5,662 bases of DNA, taken from positions 1 through 5,662 of the forward strand of contig JAMCRJ010000008.1 in assembly GCA_023381645.1 (NCBI GenBank). Direction: 5' to 3'. The notes beneath the pieces were generated by a model. The model did no database searches and had not been told where the DNA came from. It saw only the letters and a program-made list of their open reading frames with translations. Shown here one piece after another: positions 1-5,662 of the stretch (position 1 is the first letter of the stretch; each line of letters starts with the position of its first letter). The position numbers and the translations under genes are program-made. The stretch comes from Gammaproteobacteria bacterium (lineage in GTDB: Bacteria; Pseudomonadota; Gammaproteobacteria; Acidithiobacillales; Acidithiobacillaceae).

Positions 1-139
1 GTATACCTGTAACCGGGACGTCAGTTATGCGGAGATCGAGGCGGAGCATGGTCACGATTCTTTCCTGATGCCCATCCCCCAATACGTGGCAGTGCTGGGC
101 ACCTATCTGGGGCGGGTTGCTGAAGAGATCGGCGCATGA
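1..139 (+). CDS. metX: Homoserine O-acyltransferase (MetX family), C-terminal fragment
   Basis: This is the 3' end of a gene that starts outside the window; 45 complete codons are visible, in the frame starting at base 2, ending in TGA at 137-139. MetX is an alpha/beta-hydrolase-fold enzyme that activates homoserine by O-acylation (acetyl-CoA or succinyl-CoA) in cytoplasmic methionine synthesis. The visible tail carries the motif HGHDSFL. The His just before the Asp (codon 53-55) matches the catalytic His of the family's Ser-Asp-His triad, and the ending with a Y-x-x-x-L-x-x-Y-L pattern is typical of the family C-terminus. The stop overlaps the metW start, which supports the call, because metX-metW pairs are common in proteobacteria. 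Whether acetyl or succinyl is used cannot be told from this fragment. Confidence 0.88.
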   Translation, partial: YTCNRDVSYAEIEAEHGHDSFLMPIPQYVAVLGTYLGRVAEEIGA

Positions 140-741
140 CCCTGCGTAAGGACCTGGCGATTATCGCCGATTGGATTGCACCCCGAAGCCGTATCCTCGA
201 TCTGGGTTGCGGGGAAGGCGAACTGTTGGCTTACCTGCGTGCCGAAAAAGGTGTGCAGGGCTATGGCGTGGAAATCGAGGAGGCGAGGGTGGTGGCGGCC
301 ATACGCCGCGGCATACCGGTGATTCAGCAGGATCTCGATCAAGGTTTGCGCAATTTTGCCGATCAAAGCGTCGATACGGTAGTCCTTTCCCTGACCCTGC
401 AAGCGACCACCTACCCGCGCGAACTGCTGCTGGAGATGCTGCGGGTGGGACGCGAGGTCATCGTCACCTTTCCCAACATGGGGCACTGGCACGCGCGCTG
501 GCAACTGGGCATCCGTGGCCGCATGCCCATGACGGATGTTTTGCCTCATACGTGGTACGATACACCGAATATCCATCTGTGTACGATCCGTGATTTCGAG
601 TCGCTGTGCCATGATAACGGGATTGCCGTCCATCAGCGGGTCGTGCTGAACGATCTGCGTCGCGAAACCTGGCGCAACCGCTTGTTGCCGAATCTTTTCG
701 GCGAGGTCGCCCTCTATCGTTGCGCTCTGATGGTGCGCTGA
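136..741 (+). CDS. metW: Methionine biosynthesis protein MetW (methyltransferase fold)
   Basis: The product is 201 residues, the usual MetW length. It has a class I SAM-methyltransferase fold: motif I is ILDLGCGEGELL at residues 20-31, followed by an acidic strand end (VEIEEA, 45-50). The MetW-typical block FPNMGHWHARWQ (112-123), GRMPMTDVLPHTWYDTPN (128-145) and IHLCTI (146-151) is well preserved. MetW is known to be needed with MetX for homoserine acylation in several proteobacteria; a methyltransferase activity has not been the accepted role. The ATG overlaps the metX stop as ATGA, implying translational coupling, and a weak purine-rich stretch (GAAGAG, 122-127) precedes it. The tight pairing suggests the two proteins act together in the cytoplasm. 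I see no damage or unusual composition. Confidence 0.95.
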   Translation: MTLRKDLAIIADWIAPRSRILDLGCGEGELLAYLRAEKGVQGYGVEIEEARVVAAIRRGIPVIQQDLDQGLRNFADQSVDTVVLSLTLQATTYPRELLLEMLRVGREVIVTFPNMGHWHARWQLGIRGRMPMTDVLPHTWYDTPNIHLCTIRDFESLCHDNGIAVHQRVVLNDLRRETWRNRLLPNLFGEVALYRCALMVR

Positions 742-749
742 CCCGCTGC

Positions 750-754
750 AGGAG
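750..754 (+). promoter_or_regulatory. Ribosome binding site of the GST gene
   Basis: AGGAG lies 6 bases before the ATG at 761 in the 19-base gap after metW. It fixes the start and argues for independent re-initiation within the same transcript. Confidence 0.7.
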
Positions 755-760
755 AATGCC

Positions 761-1417
761 ATGCCACTGGAACTCATCAGCTTTCCCCTCTGCCCTTACG
801 TGCAGCGCTCGGTCATCACCCTGCTCCACAAGCAGGTGGGCTTCACCCTCACCCACATTGATCTGGCGCATAAGCCGGAGTGGTTTCTGGCCCTGTCGCC
901 CCTGGGCAAAGTCCCCTGCCTGAAGATCGATGAACACACCGTACTTTTCGATTCGCAGGTCATCAATGAATATCTGGACGAAACCATCGCCCCCGTGCTC
1001 CATCCTGCCGACCCGCTGGAGCGGGCGCAGCACCGCGCCTGGATTGCCTTCGGCAGCGAAATACTGGGCGACCAGATGCAGATGATGGTCGCTCAGGGAG
1101 AAGAGCGTTTTACCGCCGCCAGTCGTCAGCTTTTTGACAAGCTGGAACGACTGGATAAGGCCATGGGAAACGGCGCATTCTTCGCCGGCGATAACTTCAG
1201 TCTGATAGACGCCGCATTGGCCCCCCTGTTCATGCGCATGGAAATCCTCCATGCCCTGCGCCCATTGCCGCGCTGGGAATCCTTGGGCAAACTGCGACGT
1301 TTGACGGCATTGCTCATGGAGCTGCCGGAAGTGGCGGGATCGGTGACTGCGGACTTCCCCGATCGTCTGCGCAACTATATCAGTGAGAGAGGCAGTCTGT
1401 TTTTGCGTACTGCCTGA
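761..1417 (+). CDS. Glutathione S-transferase family protein, Cys-type active site
   Basis: This is a 218-residue cytosolic GST-type protein. The N-terminal thioredoxin-like domain (about 1-75) holds CPYVQR (residues 11-16) at the place of the catalytic residue, a cis-proline signature K-V-P (50-52), and an acidic-Ser pair (D64-S65) that in GSTs binds the gamma-glutamyl part of glutathione. The helical C-terminal domain (about 85-210) contains the N-capping box of GSTs, S147-x-x-D150, in [12 protein letters not shown] Cys at the active site, rather than Tyr or Ser, is typical of omega-, beta- and DHAR-like members that do thiol transfer or dehydroascorbate-type reduction instead of classical conjugation. 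The substrate cannot be predicted. SspA-type proteins share the fold but lack this Cys motif, so I do not call it SspA. The ATG has an AGGAG 6 bases upstream. It sits between metW and ubiE, probably on one transcript. Confidence 0.88.
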   Translation: MPLELISFPLCPYVQRSVITLLHKQVGFTLTHIDLAHKPEWFLALSPLGKVPCLKIDEHTVLFDSQVINEYLDETIAPVLHPADPLERAQHRAWIAFGSEILGDQMQMMVAQGEERFTAASRQLFDKLERLDKAMGNGAFFAGDNFSLIDAALAPLFMRMEILHALRPLPRWESLGKLRRLTALLMELPEVAGSVTADFPDRLRNYISERGSLFLRTA

Positions 1418-1449
1418 ACCAACGCCGCACCACAAATTCGACAAGGAAC

Positions 1450-1456
1450 AGGGGAG
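1450..1456 (+). promoter_or_regulatory. Ribosome binding site of ubiE
   Basis: AGGGGAG ends 8 bases before the ATG at 1465 and supports that start. The surrounding 47-base gap (1418-1464) shows no terminator hairpin and no clear promoter, so read-through from the GST gene is likely. Confidence 0.7.
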
Positions 1457-1464
1457 TAGACCAT

Positions 1465-2250
1465 ATGAGCGCGCATCACGAAAACGGGGAACAGAGTCAG
1501 GCACTGGTGCCGACCACCCACTTCGGCTACCAGGAAGTGCCCGAGACGGAGAAGGAGCAGCTCGTCAGGGGGGTTTTCAGCAACGTCGCCAGCAAATATG
1601 ACCTGATGAACGATCTCATGTCTCTCGGGGTCCACCGCCTGTGGAAACGCTTTACCGTAGATCTCGCCCGGCCCCGGCCAGGGCAGCGGGTACTGGATCT
1701 GGCGGGTGGTACGGGCGATCTGGCTGCCGCCATTTATCCGCGGGTGCGGCCCAACGGCTCCATCGTGGTCTCGGACATCAATCCCGAGATGCTGGCGGTG
1801 GGGGAAAGCCGCCTGGCCGACAAAGGCATCATCGCGGGAGTGGAGTTTGTCGAGGCCAATGCCGAGGCCCTGCCTTTCCCTGACCGCGAATTCGATCTGG
1901 TCACCCTGGCTTTCGGCATTCGCAACATGACCCATCCCGAAAGGGCGCTGAAAGAAATTCATCGGGTGCTGAAAACCGGTGGGCGGGTATTGATCCTCGA
2001 ATTCTCCCATCCACGCTGGCCCGGTTTGCAGACCATGTACGATATGTACTCCTTCAAGTTGTTGCCGCGAATTGGCGAACTGGTGGCCAAAGACCGTGAG
2101 AGCTACCAGTATCTGGTGGAATCCATCCGCCGCTTCCCCGATCAGGAAACCTTCAAGGTAATGATGGAAGATGCCGGGCTGGAGCGGGTGGAGGTATTCA
2201 ACCTCTCCGGCGGGATTGTCGCACTGCATCGCGGGTTCCGGATGGACTAA
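1465..2250 (+). CDS. ubiE: Ubiquinone/menaquinone C-methyltransferase UbiE
   Basis: UbiE is a SAM-dependent C-methyltransferase acting on 2-polyprenyl-6-methoxy-1,4-benzoquinol in ubiquinone synthesis, and on demethylmenaquinol where menaquinone is made. The product is 261 residues, about 10 longer at the N-terminus than the E. coli enzyme (251). Both family signatures are present: Y-D-x-M-N-x2-x-S-x3-H-x2-W at residues 45-60, and [15 protein letters not shown] at 167-181. SAM-binding motif I is [11 protein letters not shown] (76-86), with the ribose-binding acidic residue in [10 protein letters not shown] (D104) and NAEALPF at 132-138. The C-terminus ends in the typical [10 protein letters not shown]. 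The start is set by AGGGGAG 8 bases upstream. In E. coli ubiE is followed by ubiJ and ubiB; here metE follows, so the usual ubiquinone cluster is not kept. Confidence 0.97.
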   Translation: MSAHHENGEQSQALVPTTHFGYQEVPETEKEQLVRGVFSNVASKYDLMNDLMSLGVHRLWKRFTVDLARPRPGQRVLDLAGGTGDLAAAIYPRVRPNGSIVVSDINPEMLAVGESRLADKGIIAGVEFVEANAEALPFPDREFDLVTLAFGIRNMTHPERALKEIHRVLKTGGRVLILEFSHPRWPGLQTMYDMYSFKLLPRIGELVAKDRESYQYLVESIRRFPDQETFKVMMEDAGLERVEVFNLSGGIVALHRGFRMD

Positions 2251-2286
2251 TGAATGCTTTTCATCACCACGCCTAAAAATTCCCTC

Positions 2287-2315
2287 TTGAGCCCGCCGGC
2301 ATGGCAGGGCATGAT
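2287..2315 (+). promoter_or_regulatory. Weak candidate promoter for metE
   Basis: In the 95-base spacer between ubiE and metE, TTGAGC (2287-2292) and CATGAT (2310-2315) are spaced by 17 bases, each matching the sigma-70 consensus at four of six positions. Transcription would begin near 2322, giving a leader of about 24 bases. No terminator is seen between ubiE and metE, so metE could also be read from upstream. No riboswitch fits in so short a leader. The match is weak and may be chance. Confidence 0.28.
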
Positions 2316-2330
2316 GGCGGCAATTTTCGC

Positions 2331-2337
2331 AGAGGAG
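2331..2337 (+). promoter_or_regulatory. Ribosome binding site that decides the metE start
   Basis: AGAGGAG ends 8 bases before the ATG at 2346 but only 2 bases before the in-frame ATG at 2340, and lies downstream of the in-frame ATG at 2301. This favours 2346 as the true start. Confidence 0.75.
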
Positions 2338-2345
2338 TAATGCCC

Positions 2346-4700
2346 ATGACATCGGTCCACAGTCTCGGTTTTCCCCGTATCGGCCACAAGCGCGAGTTGA
2401 AGAAGGCGCTGGAAAGCTTCTGGTCCAGGGAAATTGACGAGCAGGAATTGCAGTCCCGCGCTGCCCAGTTACGTGACCGCCACTGGCGGATTCAACAGAC
2501 CTGCGGCATGGATCTGGTGCCCGTCGGTGATTTCAGCCTTTACGACCACATGCTCGACATGAGCTGTACCCTCGGTGCCATTCCGCCCCGTTACGGCTTC
2601 GCCGGCGGTCAGGTCGGTCTGGACACCTTCTTCGCCATGGCCCGCGGCTCCGCCACCCAGCCAGCCATGGAAATGACCAAGTGGTTCGATACCAACTATC
2701 ACTTCATCGTCCCCGAGTTCCACGAGGGGATGGATTTCCGCCTCAGCAGCGAGCGTCTGTTTGATCAGGTGAAAGAGGTGCAGGCCTTGGGTCTCAAGGC
2801 CAAGCCCGTACTGGTCGGCCCTATCACCTATCTGTGGCTGGGCAAGGAAAAAGACCTGAATGCAGAAGCACGCCATGAAGCGCAGCATCATCACGATGAC
2901 AGCGCCTGTCATGGCCATGGCGCCCCGATCGGGGCCGCTTGTTTTGACCGGCTGACCCTGCTGCCCAAGGTCCTGCCGGTTTATGCCGAGATACTCGCGC
3001 GTCTGGCGGAAATGGGTGTCGAATGGGTACAGATCGACGAACCCGCCCTCGCCCTCGATCTCCCCCAGGAATGGGTCGAGGCCCTGGAATCTGCATACCA
3101 GACACTGCGCCGTGACAAGACGCCCAAGGTGCTGCTGGCGACCTATTTTGATTCCGTCGCCGACCATGCCAAAGCACTGAAGGCGCTGCCGGTAGCCGGC
3201 GTGCACTTGGATCTGCGCCGTGCGCCGCAGCAATTGAACAGTTTCCTCAGCGACTACCCCGCCGACAAGGTACTCTCCCTTGGCGTCGTCGATGGCCGTA
3301 ACGTTTGGCGCGCCGATCTGGACGCTGCTCTGGAACTGCTGCAACCCGCTCACAAACAACTCGGTGATCGCCTCTGGGTGGCACCGTCCTGTAGTCTTCT
3401 GCACACTCCGGTAGACCTGGAGCAGGAAACCGAGCTGGACGCCGAACTCAAGTCTTGGCTGTCCTTCTCCGTACAGAAACTGGACGAAGTCGCCATCATC
3501 GGACGCGCGCTGAAGGAAGGTGTCGAGTCGGTGGCACAGGAACTGGCCGCCGCCCGCGCAGCCGTCGCCTCACGCAAAAGCTCGCCACGCATTCACAACC
3601 CGGCGGTCGCTCAGCGTCTGGAGGGACTGGGCCAGGATGATGGTCGGCGCAAGAGCCCTTTCCCCATCCGCGAAGCCGCGCAGCGCGCCCGTTTCAAACT
3701 GCCTGCCTTCCCCACCACCAGCATCGGTAGCTTCCCGCAGACTCCCGAGATCCGTAAAGCCCGCCTGCAGAATCGCAAGGGTGAGTTGAGCAACGCCGAT
3801 TATCAGAAAGCCATGGAAGCAGAAATCGCCCTGGTGGTGAAGGAACAGGAACGTCTGGGCATCGACGTACCCGTCCACGGTGAGCCGGAACGCAATGACA
3901 TGGTTGAATACTTTGGTGAGCAGCTCGCCGGTTTCGCCTTTACCCGTCATGGCTGGGTGCAGAGCTATGGGTCACGCTACGTCAAGCCGCCGCTGATTTT
4001 CGGCGACGTCTCCCGCCCCACGCCGATGACGGTAGCCTGGAGCAAGTACGCCCAGTCTCTCACCCAGCGGCCCATGAAGGGCATGCTCACGGGTCCGGTG
4101 ACCATCCTGCAATGGTCTTTCGTCCGCGATGACCAACCCCGGGAACGTACTGCACTGCAGATCGCCCTGGCCATCCGTGACGAGGTCAGGGACCTGATCG
4201 ACGCAGGCATCGGCATCATCCAGATCGACGAACCGGCCTATCGTGAGGGTTTGCCCCTCAAACGCAAGGATTGGGGCCACTACCTCGAGTGGGCCTCCCG
4301 CGCCTTCCGGATTTCGGCGCAGATCGCCCCCGATGACGTCCAGATTCACACACACATGTGTTACTCGGAGTTCAACGATATTCTGCCCGCCATTGCGGCC
4401 ATGGATGCCGACGTCATCACCATCGAGACTTCCCGTTCGCAGATGGAGCTGCTGGACGCCTTCGCAACCTTCAACTACCCCAACGAAATCGGACCGGGCG
4501 TCTACGACATCCACTCCCCACGCGTCCCCAGCGTCGAAGAGATGGTGGGTCTGATGGAAAAGGCGGTTAAAGTGGTTCCCGCCGAACGCCTGTGGATCAA
4601 TCCCGACTGTGGTCTGAAAACCCGCAAGTGGGCGGAAGTCACCCCGGCACTGGAGAATATGGTCGAGGCAGCCCGCCAGGTTCGCGCCCGGCACGGTTGA
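2346..4700 (+). CDS. metE: Cobalamin-independent methionine synthase MetE
   Basis: MetE transfers a methyl group from 5-methyltetrahydropteroyl-polyglutamate to homocysteine, the last step of methionine synthesis, in the cytoplasm without cobalamin. From ATG 2346 it has 784 residues; the E. coli protein has 753. An N-terminal barrel domain opens with HSLGFPRIG (5-13). An interdomain linker lies around 400-440, and the catalytic domain starts near [12 protein letters not shown] (455-466). All four zinc ligands are present: H670 and C672 in HTHMC, E694 in TIETSRS, and C755 in NPDCGLKTR, matching E. coli His641, Cys643, Glu665 and Cys726 with a constant +29 offset. Nearly all the extra length is one His/Cys-rich insertion between TYLWLGK and FDRL (residues 168-199). 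Residue 674 is Ser where E. coli has the oxidation-sensitive Cys645. The start is chosen by the AGAGGAG site; an in-frame ATG at 2301 would add 15 residues that do not look like the family. Confidence 0.98.
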   Translation: MTSVHSLGFPRIGHKRELKKALESFWSREIDEQELQSRAAQLRDRHWRIQQTCGMDLVPVGDFSLYDHMLDMSCTLGAIPPRYGFAGGQVGLDTFFAMARGSATQPAMEMTKWFDTNYHFIVPEFHEGMDFRLSSERLFDQVKEVQALGLKAKPVLVGPITYLWLGKEKDLNAEARHEAQHHHDDSACHGHGAPIGAACFDRLTLLPKVLPVYAEILARLAEMGVEWVQIDEPALALDLPQEWVEALESAYQTLRRDKTPKVLLATYFDSVADHAKALKALPVAGVHLDLRRAPQQLNSFLSDYPADKVLSLGVVDGRNVWRADLDAALELLQPAHKQLGDRLWVAPSCSLLHTPVDLEQETELDAELKSWLSFSVQKLDEVAIIGRALKEGVESVAQELAAARAAVASRKSSPRIHNPAVAQRLEGLGQDDGRRKSPFPIREAAQRARFKLPAFPTTSIGSFPQTPEIRKARLQNRKGELSNADYQKAMEAEIALVVKEQERLGIDVPVHGEPERNDMVEYFGEQLAGFAFTRHGWVQSYGSRYVKPPLIFGDVSRPTPMTVAWSKYAQSLTQRPMKGMLTGPVTILQWSFVRDDQPRERTALQIALAIRDEVRDLIDAGIGIIQIDEPAYREGLPLKRKDWGHYLEWASRAFRISAQIAPDDVQIHTHMCYSEFNDILPAIAAMDADVITIETSRSQMELLDAFATFNYPNEIGPGVYDIHSPRVPSVEEMVGLMEKAVKVVPAERLWINPDCGLKTRKWAEVTPALENMVEAARQVRARHG
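2847..2942 (+). other. His/Cys-rich insertion inside MetE
   Basis: Between TYLWLGK and FDRL the E. coli enzyme has 5 residues; here there are 32 (168-199). They include six His (177, 181, 182, 183, 189, 191), two Cys (188, 199), two Asp and two Glu among the charged residues. The core is a run of three His followed by DDSACHGHG. The reading frame is intact on both sides and flanking motifs match the family, so this is a real in-frame insertion and not a sequencing shift. Metal binding is an inference from composition only. Confidence 0.85.
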
Positions 4701-4720
4701 CATCTTCCCCTGAAGCCATG

Positions 4721-4752
4721 AAGAAGCCCTCTTTTTTCCGAGGGCTTTTTTT
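4721..4752 (+). terminator. Rho-independent terminator after metE
   Basis: An 8-base stem AAGCCCTC (4724-4731) pairs perfectly with GAGGGCTT (4740-4747) around an 8-base loop, and a run of seven T (4746-4752) follows. A-U and G-U pairs can extend the stem at its base. It begins 20 bases after the metE stop and would end the metE transcript, separating it from the carbonic anhydrase operon. Confidence 0.93.
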
Positions 4753-4868
4753 ATGACCATTCCGGACTATCATTAACTCGTCATATGGTTATTGAACCTT
4801 GTTGACGGCGTCAGAGTCCAATCTGCGCTTTGGTCTGAATTTCAACTGATAACGAGGGAGTGACAGCC
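4753..4868 (+). promoter_or_regulatory. Leader/promoter region of the carbonic anhydrase operon
   Basis: Because a strong terminator lies just upstream, the carbonic anhydrase gene needs its own promoter in these 116 bases. The stretch is richer in A and T than the genes around it. TTGAAC (4792-4797) and TTGACG (4802-4807) resemble -35 boxes, but neither has a good -10 box at normal spacing, so no exact promoter is claimed. The GAGGGAG at 4854-4860 is the ribosome binding site, 8 bases before ATG 4869. Only 6-7 codon open frames are found here. Confidence 0.45.
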
Positions 4869-5498
4869 ATGGAAAACGACGTGACCGATGCCATGATCAA
4901 CGGCTTCAAGGCGTTCCACCGTACCTATTATGATGAGCACCCCGACCTTTTCGATTCCCTCGTGGGGAAAGGGCAAAGCCCGAAAGTCATGCTGATAGGC
5001 TGCTCCGATGCCCGGGTCACCCCCACATCCCTCTACGGCAGCGAGCCCGGAGACATTTTTGTAGTGCGCAATATCGCCAATCTCGTGCCCCCGGCGGAGC
5101 AGGACGGCCATCTCCATGGTACCAGTGCTGCAGTGGAATTCGCGGTCAGTCACCTGGAAGTCGAACATATCATCATCAACGGCCACTCACACTGCGGCGG
5201 CATAAAAGCGCTGCTTCACGGTACTGACGGCAAATATGTCGGCCCCTGGGTGGACATTGCCAAAGACGCCCGGTCCGATGTGCTGCGGGAGTACGCCGAC
5301 GCCAGCCCGGAAGAGCAGGCACGTGCACTGGAAAAAGCCAGCATTCTGATTTCTCTTGAAAATCTGCTGACCTTCGACAGTGTGCGCCGCCGCGTGGTGC
5401 GGGGTGAGTTGCAGTTGCATGGCTGGTATTTCGATATGGAAGAAGGCACTCTCCTCAGCTATCGTGCGGAGAGACATCAGTTCGAGCCGTTGGCCTGA
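4869..5498 (+). CDS. Beta-class carbonic anhydrase
   Basis: The enzyme interconverts CO2 and bicarbonate with a zinc ion. The product is 209 residues, normal for bacterial beta-class enzymes. Zinc ligands are visible as C45 in CSDARV, and H106 and C109 in GHSHCGG; the D47-R49 pair that gates the active site in this class is also present. VVRNIAN (65-71) and TSAAVEFAV (85-93) are further family blocks, and LQLHGWYFDMEEGTL (181-195) is the usual C-terminal strand region. There is no signal peptide or membrane segment, so it should be cytoplasmic. ATG 4869 is preferred over an in-frame GTG at 4860 because the GAGGGAG site overlaps the GTG. A SulP transporter gene begins 9 bases after the stop, which suggests a joint role in inorganic carbon handling. 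Confidence 0.97.
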   Translation: MENDVTDAMINGFKAFHRTYYDEHPDLFDSLVGKGQSPKVMLIGCSDARVTPTSLYGSEPGDIFVVRNIANLVPPAEQDGHLHGTSAAVEFAVSHLEVEHIIINGHSHCGGIKALLHGTDGKYVGPWVDIAKDARSDVLREYADASPEEQARALEKASILISLENLLTFDSVRRRVVRGELQLHGWYFDMEEGTLLSYRAERHQFEPLA

Positions 5499-5501
5499 GG
5501 A
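5496..5501 (+). promoter_or_regulatory. Ribosome binding site of the SulP gene
   Basis: TGAGGA overlaps the carbonic anhydrase stop codon and ends 6 bases before ATG 5508. Its position within the stop suggests coupled translation of the two genes. Confidence 0.6.
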
Positions 5502-5507
5502 CCCAGT

Positions 5508-5662
5508 ATGGAAAACAGCGCCAATCTTTCGCCATTCAAAAATCTGCGCGCGGATGTGCCCGCCGCCGTGGTCGTCGCCCTGGTAGCGATGCCGCTCTGC
5601 CTCGGCGTAGCTTTGGCGTCAGGGACCCCGCTGATCGCCGGACTGATTGCGGGCGTTATGGG
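5508..5662 (+). CDS. SulP-family anion (probably bicarbonate) transporter, N-terminal fragment
   Basis: The gene runs off the window end; 51 codons are visible. After a short hydrophilic start (F10-K11-N12 then an Arg and an Asp) comes the first membrane region, about residues 18-37, with the pattern [17 protein letters not shown] (23-39), then P-L-I-A-G-L-I-A-G (41-49). This is the SulP/SLC26 first-helix signature. SulP proteins are inner-membrane carriers of bicarbonate, sulfate or other anions, often with a C-terminal STAS domain that would lie outside the window. The substrate cannot be read from this part. Its position 9 bases after a beta-carbonic anhydrase, probably in the same operon, makes bicarbonate more likely than sulfate. 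Confidence 0.88.
   Translation, partial: MENSANLSPFKNLRADVPAAVVVALVAMPLCLGVALASGTPLIAGLIAGVM

Noticed and set aside
2293..2320. Possible hairpin in the metE leader (CCGCC with GGCGG)
   Set aside because: The stem has only 5 pairs around an 18-base loop and no T run; this is expected by chance in GC-rich DNA.
2301..2345. Upstream in-frame starts for metE at 2301 and 2340
   Set aside because: The ribosome binding site at 2331-2337 is inside or too close to these starts, and the extra residues do not resemble the MetE N-terminus, which begins just before HSLGFPRIG.
464..2352. Two long open frames on the minus strand (464-1504 and 1375-2352)
   Set aside because: They lie opposite metW, the GST gene and ubiE, which have clear family motifs. 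Their translations show no recognisable domain, and such open antisense frames are common in GC-rich coding DNA.
2469..4760. Long minus-strand open frames opposite metE (2469-3404, 3972-4760)
   Set aside because: They are shadows of a well-supported MetE gene. One crosses the terminator hairpin, and neither shows a known domain.
4770..4783. TCA-N8-TCA direct repeat in the carbonic anhydrase leader, considered as a LysR/CbbR-type site
   Set aside because: A three-base repeat is far too weak, there is no palindromic T-N11-A core that stands out, and no regulator gene lies nearby.
4753..4813. Tiny open frames after the terminator (7 codons at 4753, 6 codons at 4784)
   Set aside because: They lack ribosome binding sites and any leader-peptide pattern such as repeated codons for one amino acid.
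4860..4868. GTG start at 4860 for the carbonic anhydrase
   Set aside because: The GTG overlaps the last base of the ribosome binding site, while ATG 4869 sits 8 bases after it.

Overview
The window is a dense, entirely plus-strand stretch of a moderately GC-rich proteobacterial chromosome. The gene set (a metX-type homoserine acyltransferase with metW, ubiE, metE, then a beta-carbonic anhydrase with a SulP transporter) fits a glutathione- and ubiquinone-containing gamma/beta/acidithiobacillia-type bacterium. The carbonic anhydrase-SulP pair hints at inorganic-carbon uptake, as in a chemolithoautotroph. Acidithiobacillus or a relative is my best guess, but it rests on gene content only.

Positions 1-2250 form a tight same-strand run. 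It begins with the last 45 codons of metX, whose stop overlaps the metW start (ATGA). A glutathione S-transferase family gene follows 19 bases later, and ubiE 47 bases after that. Positions 2251-2345 are a short spacer with a weak promoter-like pair and a good ribosome binding site for metE (2346-4700). A strong intrinsic terminator at 4721-4752 ends this block.

Positions 4753-4868 are a leader with no convincing gene. A beta-class carbonic anhydrase (4869-5498) follows, then the first 51 codons of a SulP-family anion transporter, which runs off the end of the window. These two genes are separated by 9 bases and look like one operon.

Three genes serve methionine synthesis: MetX acylates homoserine, MetW supports that step in many proteobacteria, and MetE makes the final methyl transfer without cobalamin. 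UbiE, which sits between them, spends the product S-adenosylmethionine on quinone methylation. The last pair would interconvert CO2 and bicarbonate and move bicarbonate or another anion across the inner membrane.

Most of the window is ordinary housekeeping. The most unusual item is a His/Cys-rich insertion of about 27 residues in the N-terminal half of MetE. I see no mobile element, CRISPR array, tRNA or rRNA, and no new defence or mobile system.
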